Source: Candidatus Omnitrophota bacterium
GTDB lineage: Bacteria > Omnitrophota > Gorgyraeia > 2-02-FULL-51-18 > JAGOUK01
Length of the DNA stretch: 6,009 bases
Direction of reading: 5' to 3'
Assembly (NCBI GenBank): GCA_020058965.1
Contig: JAGVCY010000238.1
Coordinates: forward strand, 1-6,009
Part shown: positions 1 to 5,757 of the stretch, in pieces
Numbering within the stretch: position 1 is the stretch's first letter
Layout of the letters: each line of letters begins with the position of its first letter
Translations under genes and position numbers: made by a program
Notes under the pieces: model-generated
Told to the model about the DNA's origin: nothing
Seen by the model: only the letters and a program-made list of their open reading frames with translations
The model's database searches: none

Positions 1-51
1 GATGGATTGTGTTCCGACGATACATACGTGTATGTTGGAACACAATCCATC
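1..51. repeat. Fold-back inverted repeat at window edge
   Basis: Bases 1-15 (GATGGATTGTGTTCC) are the exact reverse complement of 37-51. Inside, 22-27 (ACATAC) and 30-35 (GTATGT) also pair, so the whole 51 bases fold into a hairpin of about 21 pairs with a 6/1 asymmetric internal loop (16-21 against 36). The repeat starts at the first base of the window and lies within coding sequence. Bases 16-51 encode sequence expected for the protein family; bases 1-15 may be a copied-back artefact at a contig end, or a real DNA hairpin. Confidence 0.9.
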
Positions 52-1878
52 CACCATTCCCGATACGATCAGGCCGGCAGGCTGATAAAAACCGAGGCAG
101 AGGCCATCCGCACGATAGAACAAATCACGGGAAAACAGGTCGTTGTCCTGGACGGTCCGGACGATATCCATAACGACCGGTATCATGTTCCGCTCGGAGC
201 GACGCAATACGGAAAACACACCAGCCTTGTTGCGGATCCCGTCTGGGCGCTGAAAATCATCGCTTCGATGAGTGCGGACGCACGGGAGGAGGCGATAAAA
301 AATATTTTACGATTCGTCAGGGGAACGGCGTTGGAAAAGAACGAAGCCTTTACAAGAGACCGACTTCGCGATTTTTTTAACGTCACGCCGGAAAAAATAA
401 AGAGAGCCAAAAAGTCCGATTTTGTTCGGGGGTTGGCAAAAGTAATACAGATTTTGGAATCCAAAGGAATCAAGGTCATGAGAGTGCCGGGCCTGCCCAA
501 GGAATTTGCGGGAAACCCTTTTGGAATTTTCCCTACAAATGTCATCATGGATAATATTTCCACAGAATCCGGCGGAAGAGCACACCGAACTGCCATCGTA
601 CCCCATTACGGAATTCCCTCGTTGGACACAGCGGTGAACACGACCTACGAGGGCCTGAGTTTTGAAGTCCTGCCGGTGATGGGGGTAGTATCGGGATCCG
701 CCGATGGAGGCCCGAGATGCCATGTCCAAGCTGTCGCAATCGAGAGAGGCGATGCGCGAAAACGGTCGCCGGAGGAGATTTTGAGGGAGCAAATTAAAAA
801 ATGGCAGATGCTTTGGCCGCCTTCAGTCATAACCTCCGCCGCGCGGATGGCGGAAAGCGCTAATATTTTTTCGGAAAATCGTGTTAAGTCGGGATTTCCG
901 CTTCGCGTAGCCGCAAACCTCGCTAAGTTAGGCTGGATTGCTTCGGCCGACACTCTGCCTCTCATCGCCGGAGGCCGGCTGGGAACGATTCCTGTGGCGA
1001 TTTCGCCCGCTCGGATGGCCGTGTTGAGCGTCTCGGCACAAGCGGATGGGGTTAGAGTCATCCGGCAAGTCGATTCAAGCGGGAATTCGATGCATGTAAG
1101 ACGATTTAACCGCTCCGCTATTCGAGAAGCCGCCGCGAGACGGACCGCTGCCAGATCCGCCAGCCCCGTGCGCCCGGATCTTTTACCGGAAAATGACGCG
1201 GTCGGCGAAGCGGTTCGCGTTTATAGGGAAAAGGATCAGATCACCCGTCAGCATTTGGATGCCATCGTGAGACGGTGGGCTGGAGCAAAAGCAGCTGAAA
1301 AAAAATCTGTTGTGATTGCAGTCGGTATTCAAGGGCAGGATTTATCCGCAGCGGCAAAAGAAATGGACGAATTTAGAAGCAGTAATGAGAAAAATCTTAC
1401 CGTTTTGATTGAATGGGTGGATGAAGACGGAAATCGAATGGAAGAAGTTCACGGAGGATACCGTTCGGACTCGCTTCCAAAAGAGGGGACTGTTCATAGA
1501 ATTTATGCAGGAGTTTTGAATGTGAAAATTTTAAAGAAAGCGGTTGCGGAGGGGGCCGGATACCTTCCGATGGAAGAAGCCGTTCATCCCGACGGCGGCA
1601 GGAGCGTTACCTACTACAAGCCGACTTTTCAGGCGGCCGCCGCGACGGTTCTGGCCGAATCCGTTGAGGATTATGCGCACGCCGCGCAAGCTCTTAACGC
1701 TTTAATGGGGCGGGCGGATCTCCATCGCCCGCAGGTGCGGCTCATCCAGGCACCCGATGCCACAACCAAGCTCGATGATTACACCGCCAAGGGCTTGATC
1801 GTCAAAGCCGGCGCCAGACTCTCTCAAGGCCTTTACGGAGCCTACCTATCTGAGCGCGAAGCCGGCTCTTCAGCCTAA
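1..1878 (+). CDS. GME-fold (arginine/agmatine deiminase-like) protein, 5' partial
   Basis: The frame is open from base 1, so the true start lies upstream; a TTG at 7 is not a convincing start. Counting residues from that TTG, 8-245 match the second half of the guanidino-group-modifying (GME) fold: a strand ending in VGT (10-12), the catalytic-type His-x-Asp at H55-N-D57 followed by VPLG and LVADP (74-78), RVPG (159-162), PTN (176-178), IVPHYGIPSLD (197-207), YEGLSFEVLPV (214-224), and a candidate nucleophile C238 in GGPRCH. In this superfamily the His and Cys act in guanidine hydrolysis or amidino transfer; the N-terminal Asp-bearing part is missing here. Residues 246-623 are an extension I do not recognise: soluble, Ala/Arg-rich, no clear membrane segment. 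Substrate is unknown (arginine, agmatine or peptidyl-arginine are family possibilities). It ends in TAA. No clear terminator follows. The fold assignment is fairly secure; the exact reaction is not. Confidence 0.7.
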   Translation, partial: DGLCSDDTYVYVGTQSIHHSRYDQAGRLIKTEAEAIRTIEQITGKQVVVLDGPDDIHNDRYHVPLGATQYGKHTSLVADPVWALKIIASMSADAREEAIKNILRFVRGTALEKNEAFTRDRLRDFFNVTPEKIKRAKKSDFVRGLAKVIQILESKGIKVMRVPGLPKEFAGNPFGIFPTNVIMDNISTESGGRAHRTAIVPHYGIPSLDTAVNTTYEGLSFEVLPVMGVVSGSADGGPRCHVQAVAIERGDARKRSPEEILREQIKKWQMLWPPSVITSAARMAESANIFSENRVKSGFPLRVAANLAKLGWIASADTLPLIAGGRLGTIPVAISPARMAVLSVSAQADGVRVIRQVDSSGNSMHVRRFNRSAIREAAARRTAARSASPVRPDLLPENDAVGEAVRVYREKDQITRQHLDAIVRRWAGAKAAEKKSVVIAVGIQGQDLSAAAKEMDEFRSSNEKNLTVLIEWVDEDGNRMEEVHGGYRSDSLPKEGTVHRIYAGVLNVKILKKAVAEGAGYLPMEEAVHPDGGRSVTYYKPTFQAAAATVLAESVEDYAHAAQALNALMGRADLHRPQVRLIQAPDATTKLDDYTAKGLIVKAGARLSQGLYGAYLSEREAGSSA

Positions 1879-1906
1879 TATTTAACATCCGTCATAAAAA
1901 ATGGGA

Positions 1907-1935
1907 ATGACACCGACCCGGTAATCTAATATAAT
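1907..1935 (+). promoter_or_regulatory. Sigma-70-type promoter of the Fic gene
   Basis: A -35 element ATGACA (1907-1912, five of six consensus bases) and a perfect -10 TATAAT (1930-1935) are separated by exactly 17 bases. Transcription would begin near 1942. That is only about ten bases before the GTG at 1952, which supports the ATG at 1973 as the Fic start. Confidence 0.7.
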
Positions 1936-1959
1936 CTCATATAGTTAAAGTGTGAGATT
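1933..1959. promoter_or_regulatory. Operator-like dyad over the Fic promoter
   Basis: AATCTCA (1933-1939) and TGAGATT (1953-1959) are exact inverted copies separated by 13 bases. The first half overlaps the -10 box and the second lies just past the predicted start site, the usual place for a repressor. The Fic protein downstream ends in a winged-helix domain, so autoregulation is a reasonable inference, not shown by sequence alone. Confidence 0.45.
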
Positions 1960-1972
1960 CACCCGAGGATCT

Positions 1973-3028
1973 ATGCTGGACAAGTCGCTGCAGAATCTCC
2001 CAACCAATATCTGGTCACAAATCGCTCAAATTGACGAGCTCAAAGGTCAATGGGTAGCCGGAGCCAAGCTGAGCCCTCAAGCCCTAGGAAGGCTCAAGCG
2101 GTCCGTTTTGATCACCTCGACCGGAGCTTCCACCCGTATCGAAGGGTCGAAGCTTTCCGATCAAGATGTTGAAAAGCTCATGCGAGGAATTTCGGTCCAA
2201 AAGTTCAGGGACCGGGACAAGCAGGAAGTCCGTGGCTATTACGAACTCCTTCAAAACGTTTTCGATTCCTGGGAATCGTTGGTTTTTTCCGAATCGACGA
2301 TCAAGCATTTTCATAAGGAACTTCTTAAGTTCGTGGAGAAGGACAAGCATCATCGCGGCGATTATAAAAAGGGCGAGAACAAAGTCGAAATGATCGATGA
2401 AGCCGGAAAGTCCGTCGGCGTTTTATTCGACACGTCGCCCGCCTACCTGACACCGAAAGAAATGCAGGAGCTCGTCGAAACAACCCGGAACGGTTTTCAA
2501 GGTAAAAAATGGCATCCGCTGCTTATTATCGGCCATTTCATCGTCGAATTTCTGAATATCCATCCGTTTCAGGACGGCAACGGCCGGCTGTCGAGAATTT
2601 TTACAAACCTTCTTCTGCTCAAAGCGGGGTATTTGTACATGCCGTATGTTTCGCATGAAAAACTCATCGAAGACAACAAACCCGACTATTATCTAACCCT
2701 GAGGAAAAGCCAAAAAACCCTCAAAAGCGACAAGCCAAACATCGTGCCTTGGCTGGATTTTTTTCTTCCATTGATATTCAGTCAATCGCAGGCCGCCCTC
2801 GAGCTCCTGTCAGGAGAAAATATCGACAAACTTCTGTCACCTAAACAAATCGCCGTTTGGGAATATCTTCAAACTGTTCCCGAAGCCACGCCCGGAGAGA
2901 TCGCCAGGCATGCCAAAGTCGCGAGACCCACCGTCAGTCAAGCGCTAGACCGATTGACCCGCCTAAGAAAAGTCGAGCGCATCGGCATGGGAAGAACCAC
3001 GCGTTACAGAAAAACTCATCAGAACTAG
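1973..3028 (+). CDS. Fic family protein with C-terminal winged helix
   Basis: Fic enzymes usually transfer AMP from ATP to a Ser, Thr or Tyr hydroxyl on a target protein. The full catalytic motif HPFQDGNGR is at 197-205, with catalytic H197 and the phosphate-binding loop intact. The inhibitory-helix motif S53-TRI-E57-G58 fits the pattern (S/T)xxxE(G/N) and lies N-terminal, as in class II Fic proteins, so activity is probably held in check. Residues about 288-349 form a winged helix (recognition-helix-like stretch ARPTVSQALDRL, wing GMGRTTRYRK), suggesting DNA binding. The 351-residue length is typical for this architecture. I chose ATG 1973, with GAGG at 1965-1968, over GTG 1952, which nearly coincides with the predicted transcript start. 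It is a stand-alone gene with its own promoter and dyad. The target protein is unknown; it may be a toxin-like or stress regulator. Confidence 0.9.
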   Translation: MLDKSLQNLPTNIWSQIAQIDELKGQWVAGAKLSPQALGRLKRSVLITSTGASTRIEGSKLSDQDVEKLMRGISVQKFRDRDKQEVRGYYELLQNVFDSWESLVFSESTIKHFHKELLKFVEKDKHHRGDYKKGENKVEMIDEAGKSVGVLFDTSPAYLTPKEMQELVETTRNGFQGKKWHPLLIIGHFIVEFLNIHPFQDGNGRLSRIFTNLLLLKAGYLYMPYVSHEKLIEDNKPDYYLTLRKSQKTLKSDKPNIVPWLDFFLPLIFSQSQAALELLSGENIDKLLSPKQIAVWEYLQTVPEATPGEIARHAKVARPTVSQALDRLTRLRKVERIGMGRTTRYRKTHQN

Positions 3029-3038
3029 TCAGAATCGT
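3020..3038 (+). repeat. 19-bp direct repeat, copy 1
   Basis: CAGAACTAGTCAGAATCGT here matches CAGACCTAGTCAGAATCGT at 4561-4579 in 18 of 19 positions; the last 14 bases are identical. Copy 1 begins in the final codons of the Fic gene and contains its TAG stop. The two copies bracket the ATPase gene. Confidence 0.85.
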
Positions 3039-3090
3039 ATGGGGCCGGACCGTCAAAAGCAAGACCGCTGAGCCGACAACGCCTCCGTTA
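3037..3090 (+). pseudogene. Decayed fragment of a DsbA-like gene N-terminus
   Basis: Codons 3037-3075 read V-W-G-R-T-V-K-S-K-T-A-E-P. Codons 4659-4700 of the intact downstream gene read V-Y-G-V-R-S-V-K-S-K-T-S-E-P. With a one-codon gap, about 29 of 39 bases agree, and several differences are synonymous third-position changes (GTC/GTT, AAG/AAA, GAG/GAA), as expected for two copies that diverged while coding. The 19-bp repeat just upstream also matches the region ahead of the downstream gene, but the roughly 80 bases holding the -10 box, start codon and most of the membrane anchor are missing here. After about 3090 the similarity fades; the active-site region is absent. No usable start precedes it, so it is a remnant rather than a gene. 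Chance similarity over this short length cannot be fully excluded. Confidence 0.5.
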
Positions 3091-3147
3091 TCGGCCAAAT
3101 CGCGGCAGTTGAAGAAAACTCTAAACCATTGCATGCTCGGTCACAAA

Positions 3148-3178
3148 ATGCTTGACAAACATGATGTTTGTCAAGCAT
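3148..3178. promoter_or_regulatory. 31-bp palindrome upstream of the ATPase gene
   Basis: ATGCTTGACAAACAT (3148-3162) and ATGTTTGTCAAGCAT (3164-3178) are perfect 15-bp inverted arms around a single G. There is no T-run after it, so it is unlikely to be a terminator. It contains TTGACA at 3152-3157, which with CATCAT at 3176-3181 (four of six consensus bases, 18-base spacing) would give a promoter starting about 3188, immediately before the ATPase ATG. An operator overlapping a promoter is the best reading. Confidence 0.6.
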
Positions 3179-3188
3179 CATTATTGGC

Positions 3189-4502
3189 ATGAGCCCAATG
3201 GATGTATTTTGGAATCGGGATAAGGAAACGGCGTTCATCGCCGCGCGCATGCGGAAGGGCGGCTTCGGCTACCTGACCGGTCGGCGGCGCGTCGGAAAAA
3301 CGGCCCTTCTAAGGCGGTTATGCGAAAAATACGGCGGATTTTATCACCAGGCCGTGGAAGGAACGCCCGAACAGCAGCTGCTTCATCTGACCGAGGAATG
3401 GAGCTCGAGCATTCCTTTTTTTAAGGAAGCGCGGCCCCGTTCCTGGTCGGAATTTTTCAACCTTCTTTCTGGACAGAAATTACCACGGCTTGTTGTTTTT
3501 GACGAATTTCCGTATTGGGTCAGTGCGGATCCGGCGCTCGCCAGCCGTTTTCAAAAATGGATCGATCATGACCTCCCGCGCTTAAAAACGCTCGTTTTGG
3601 TGTCCGGCTCCTCCCAATCCATGTTGGATTCCCAGTTTTTGAGCCAGGGGGCGCCTTTGTACGGCCGAGCGTTGTTTCATCTGCGTGTCGAGCCGATGAG
3701 CTATGAGTGGTTTTGCCGAGCGATGGGCTATCGCGCGGGAGATCCGGTTTCGTTTACAAAGTTTTCCCTGGTCGGCGGCGTTCCCCATTATTTGAAGCTG
3801 ATGCCGAAAGGCTCCGTGGTCCGGCAGGCGCAGGAACTTTTTTTCTCGCCGTCGGCGATGCTGGCGGAAGAACCCGCGCATTGGCTGCGTGACGAGGGAA
3901 TCACCGGCAATGTTCCGAAAGCGGCGCTGGATCTGATCGGCCGCGGTGTCCGGAAACCCGGCGAATTGGCGTCCCGATTGGGAATTCCGCAGGGCAACCT
4001 GTCCAGACCGCTGAGCCTTCTCCTGGGCTTGGGTCTTGCCCAACGGGAACTACCTTTTGGCGAATCCTCCAGATCCACCAAAAAAGTGTTGTACACCCTT
4101 CAGGACCCGGCCCTTTCTTTTTATTATGGGACTTTTTTGCCGAACCGCGCCGGCTGGGGAAGTCTCGGTACGAGCGGACAAAGACGGCTTTTGGAGCTTC
4201 ATGCTTCACGCCAATGGGAAAATTTTTGCAGGCAGGCTCATCCCGGTTCGGGACGTTACTGGGAGGGGCAAATCGAAATTGATCTTATAAAGCACGCGGC
4301 GCCGTCCGGCCGCTTGATGGTTGGGGAATGCAAGTGGTCCTGGCTGGGCAACAGGGAAGAAAAGAAGCTGTTGAATTATTTACGCGACAGGTTTTGGCTC
4401 ACCAAATTCGCGCGGAGGCTCAAGAAATCCGCCAAGATCGAGTTCAAGATATTTTCGAAGAGAAATTTGACGGAACTCAGCCGACAGGATAAAAGTCGCT
4501 GA
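3189..4502 (+). CDS. AAA ATPase with DUF234-like PD-(D/E)XK C-terminus
   Basis: Counting from ATG 3189 (437 residues): Walker A GRRRVGKT at 31-38, Walker B LVVFDE at 101-106 (D105, E106), a sensor-like LVSGSS at 137-142, and the family-typical LYGRA (157-161) and EPMSYEWF (168-175). A winged helix follows at about 243-290. The C-terminal part has the WEN motif (343-345), RYWEG, E363-I-D365 and GECKW with E380 and K382, a PD-(D/E)XK nuclease-like pattern. This order matches the archaeal-type ATPase_2 plus DUF234 family, whose cellular role is poorly known; proposed links are to DNA transactions or mobile elements. The segment between WEN and RYWEG looks shorter than I expect for the family. 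ATG 3198 and TTG 3168 are alternative starts; TTG lies inside the palindrome. None has a Shine-Dalgarno sequence, and the possible promoter favours 3189 as a near-leaderless start. TGA stop. Confidence 0.85.
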   Translation: MSPMDVFWNRDKETAFIAARMRKGGFGYLTGRRRVGKTALLRRLCEKYGGFYHQAVEGTPEQQLLHLTEEWSSSIPFFKEARPRSWSEFFNLLSGQKLPRLVVFDEFPYWVSADPALASRFQKWIDHDLPRLKTLVLVSGSSQSMLDSQFLSQGAPLYGRALFHLRVEPMSYEWFCRAMGYRAGDPVSFTKFSLVGGVPHYLKLMPKGSVVRQAQELFFSPSAMLAEEPAHWLRDEGITGNVPKAALDLIGRGVRKPGELASRLGIPQGNLSRPLSLLLGLGLAQRELPFGESSRSTKKVLYTLQDPALSFYYGTFLPNRAGWGSLGTSGQRRLLELHASRQWENFCRQAHPGSGRYWEGQIEIDLIKHAAPSGRLMVGECKWSWLGNREEKKLLNYLRDRFWLTKFARRLKKSAKIEFKIFSKRNLTELSRQDKSR

Positions 4503-4560
4503 AGCTTTTGCCGCCAGCCCTCGGAGACGAAAATCAGAAGTGGATGCCAGAGGCGGATAC

Positions 4561-4579
4561 CAGACCTAGTCAGAATCGT
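4561..4579 (+). repeat. 19-bp direct repeat, copy 2
   Basis: This is the partner of 3020-3038 (18 of 19 bases). It lies in the intergenic region ahead of the DsbA-like gene and contains the TAGTCA (4567-4572) that serves as its probable -35 element. The rest of 4503-4560 shows nothing I can assign. Confidence 0.85.
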
Positions 4580-4595
4580 GTAGAATTGCTATAAT
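4567..4595 (+). promoter_or_regulatory. Extended -10 promoter of the DsbA-like operon
   Basis: A perfect TATAAT (4590-4595) is preceded by TGC (4587-4589), the extended -10 signature, and by TAGTCA (4567-4572, four of six -35 bases) at 17-base spacing. The predicted start is near 4602, which is itself the A of an ATG. The messenger would therefore be leaderless, consistent with the lack of any Shine-Dalgarno sequence. Confidence 0.6.
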
Positions 4596-4601
4596 ATGCT
4601 G

Positions 4602-5291
4602 ATGAAAATAGCAAAAACATTGGTGTCGGTTTTTGTCGTAACGGCGCTCGTTGGGGCCGTGTACGGCGTTCGAAGCGTTAAAAGCAAAACCTCCGAACCG
4701 ATTGCCGCGCTTGTCAACGCCGCTCCCAAAATGAAGGGCAACCCCGCCGCTTCCACACGCGTGGTGGAATACATCGATTATCAATGCCCCTCCTGCTCAA
4801 AAAGCTCCGTTTTTTTACACGAACTGTCAGAGCTTCACCCCAAGGACCTTTTTATCGAGGTCAAATATTTTCCGCTCAACGGACACAAGCACAGCATGAC
4901 TTCGGCCAAGGCGGTCGAATGATCAAGGATGCAGGGAAAATTCTGGCCGGCGCATGAGGCGGTTTTTTTATCCCAGCCCGCGTGGCGGGAGCTGGAGGAA
5001 GCCAAGCCGGTGATCCATCAGGCAGTTCGACAGGCGGGCGTGGACATGGCCGCGCTAGACCGCTGTGAGGCCGATCCGGCCGTGGAACAGCGTATCGTCG
5101 CGGAACGGCAGGAAGGTCTGGCAGTCGGACTTAAGTCGACCCCTACTTTTTACATCAACGGTCAGATGGTCGTCGGTTTTTTGGCGATGCGGGAGGAAAT
5201 GACCAAGATCTTTCCGGATGCCGCATCGATCATTTTGCCGGCAGATAATATCGCAGTTCCCGCTTCACCGGATGCGCCCAAGCAATCCTAG
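4602..5291 (+). CDS. DsbA-like thiol oxidoreductase, interrupted by in-frame TGA
   Basis: Residues 1-22 (MKIAKTL followed by a hydrophobic stretch) form a signal peptide or membrane anchor, so the protein works outside the cytoplasm. A thioredoxin fold of the DsbA / Thioredoxin_4 type follows: YIDYQCPSC with redox pair C62 and C65, FPLNGHKHSM (90-99), QGKFWPAHE (111-119) in the helical insert, and the cis-proline motif STPTFYING (T180-P181). It would make, break or rearrange disulfides in exported proteins. Codon 107 is TGA (4920-4922). The reading frame does not change across it and the protein continues convincingly to TAG at 5289-5291, total 229 codons. The family commonly has Cys at this place (pattern ECxxxQGKFW). 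If TGA is a true stop, the product is a 106-residue fragment lacking the cis-Pro half, and ATG 4929 is a poor restart site. ATG 4602 is preferred to ATG 4596 on promoter position. Its 3' end overlaps the MauE-like gene by 20 bases. Confidence 0.8.
4920..4922 (+). other. In-frame TGA at a conserved Cys position
   Basis: Codon 107 of the DsbA-like gene is TGA between GAA and TCA. TGA serves as stop for the ATPase and MauE-like genes here, so wholesale recoding is unlikely. Possible readings are selenocysteine, a TGC/TGT-to-TGA nonsense mutation, or a sequencing error. A weak stem with a GG-starting loop can be drawn downstream (4946-4948 with 4958-4960), but it has only three strong pairs. Confidence 0.6.
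4973..4995 (+). other. GC-rich hairpin inside the DsbA-like gene
   Basis: CCAGC (4973-4977) pairs with GCTGG (4991-4995), and CCGC (4978-4981) with GCGG (4985-4988), leaving a GTG loop and a two-base GA bulge. It lies about 50 bases after the TGA, farther than usual for a bacterial selenocysteine insertion element. It may have no function. Confidence 0.4.
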
Positions 5292-5757
5292 TGCGCGTCC
5301 GCGGATCGGCGCGGGCGGGCCAAATCTTTGGACGGCCGCGCGCGTAGGCATTGGACTCATGTTTGCGCTTTCAGGATTTGAGAAGCTGATCGGGCCCTAC
5401 CAAAACTTCAAGTATGTGATCGAGCAATATCAAGTCTTAGGCGGTGATCAGGCCGCGTTATTGGCGCGGACCCTGCCGTGGTTGGAGCTTTTTGCAGGTG
5501 TTTTTTTTGCGATGGGACTTTGGACGACGACCGCGGGCGTCACGATTTTGCTGATGCTCGGGGTTTTTATGGGCGCGGTCGGTCAAGCGCTGATTCGAAA
5601 GTTGCCTTTGGACGAATGCGGCTGTTTTGGCGAGCTGATCTCGATCCCACTGCCGATGGTTTTTGTGATGGATGCGGCGCTGGCGGCGCTCACGGTGATG
5701 GGCCTTCGAAAGCGGCCTGGAGTTAGAACGCTCAGCATCGACGCGATGTATGAGTGA
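5272..5757 (+). CDS. MauE/DoxX-type redox membrane protein
   Basis: A 161-residue inner-membrane protein with four predicted helices: about 22-40 (ending SGFEKL), 63-83 (containing LPWLELFAG), 85-107 and 126-145. SGFEKL, PWLELFAG and CGCFG (116-120) are hallmarks of the MauE/DoxX redox-associated family. The C116-G-C118 pair between helices 3 and 4 is the likely redox centre. Members often sit beside thioredoxin- or DsbA-like genes and are thought to exchange electrons with them, much as DsbB or VKOR do for DsbA; that role is inferred here from context. ATG 5272 is chosen because it precedes the first helix with a short N-terminal tail; the frame is open farther upstream, and ATG 5359 would cut into helix 1. 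It overlaps the DsbA-like gene by 20 bases and the next gene by 8, suggesting translational coupling. No strong Shine-Dalgarno sequence is visible. Confidence 0.8.
   Translation: MRPSNPSARPRIGAGGPNLWTAARVGIGLMFALSGFEKLIGPYQNFKYVIEQYQVLGGDQAALLARTLPWLELFAGVFFAMGLWTTTAGVTILLMLGVFMGAVGQALIRKLPLDECGCFGELISIPLPMVFVMDAALAALTVMGLRKRPGVRTLSIDAMYE

Noticed and set aside
183..792. Reverse-strand open frames under the GME gene
   Set aside because: They are shadows of a long, family-matching + strand gene and resemble no protein family.
1952..1972. GTG 1952 as the Fic start codon
   Set aside because: It lies within the dyad and about ten bases after the predicted transcription start, without a ribosome binding site; ATG 1973 has GAGG upstream and keeps all conserved motifs.
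3148..3178. The palindrome as a rho-independent terminator for the Fic gene
   Set aside because: It has no T-run on the downstream side, only one unpaired central base, and moderate GC, so it does not fit a terminator.
2857..3192. A 111-codon open frame overlapping the end of the Fic gene
   Set aside because: Most of it is an alternative frame of the Fic winged-helix region; only its tail is meaningful, as the DsbA-like remnant.
4920..4922. Alternative genetic code with TGA as Trp or Gly
   Set aside because: TGA properly ends the ATPase gene (4500-4502) and the MauE-like gene (5755-5757), and the aligned residue expected is Cys, not Trp or Gly.
4932..4945. CAG/CTG stem with a GGAAAATT loop as a SECIS element
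   Set aside because: The stem is only three strong pairs, and the loop lies about 12 bases from TGA, closer than usual for bacterial elements.
4929..5291. A separate gene starting at ATG 4929
   Set aside because: It is the same frame as the upstream half, begins in the middle of the DsbA helical insert, and has only AAGG directly abutting the ATG, so it is the rest of the same gene.
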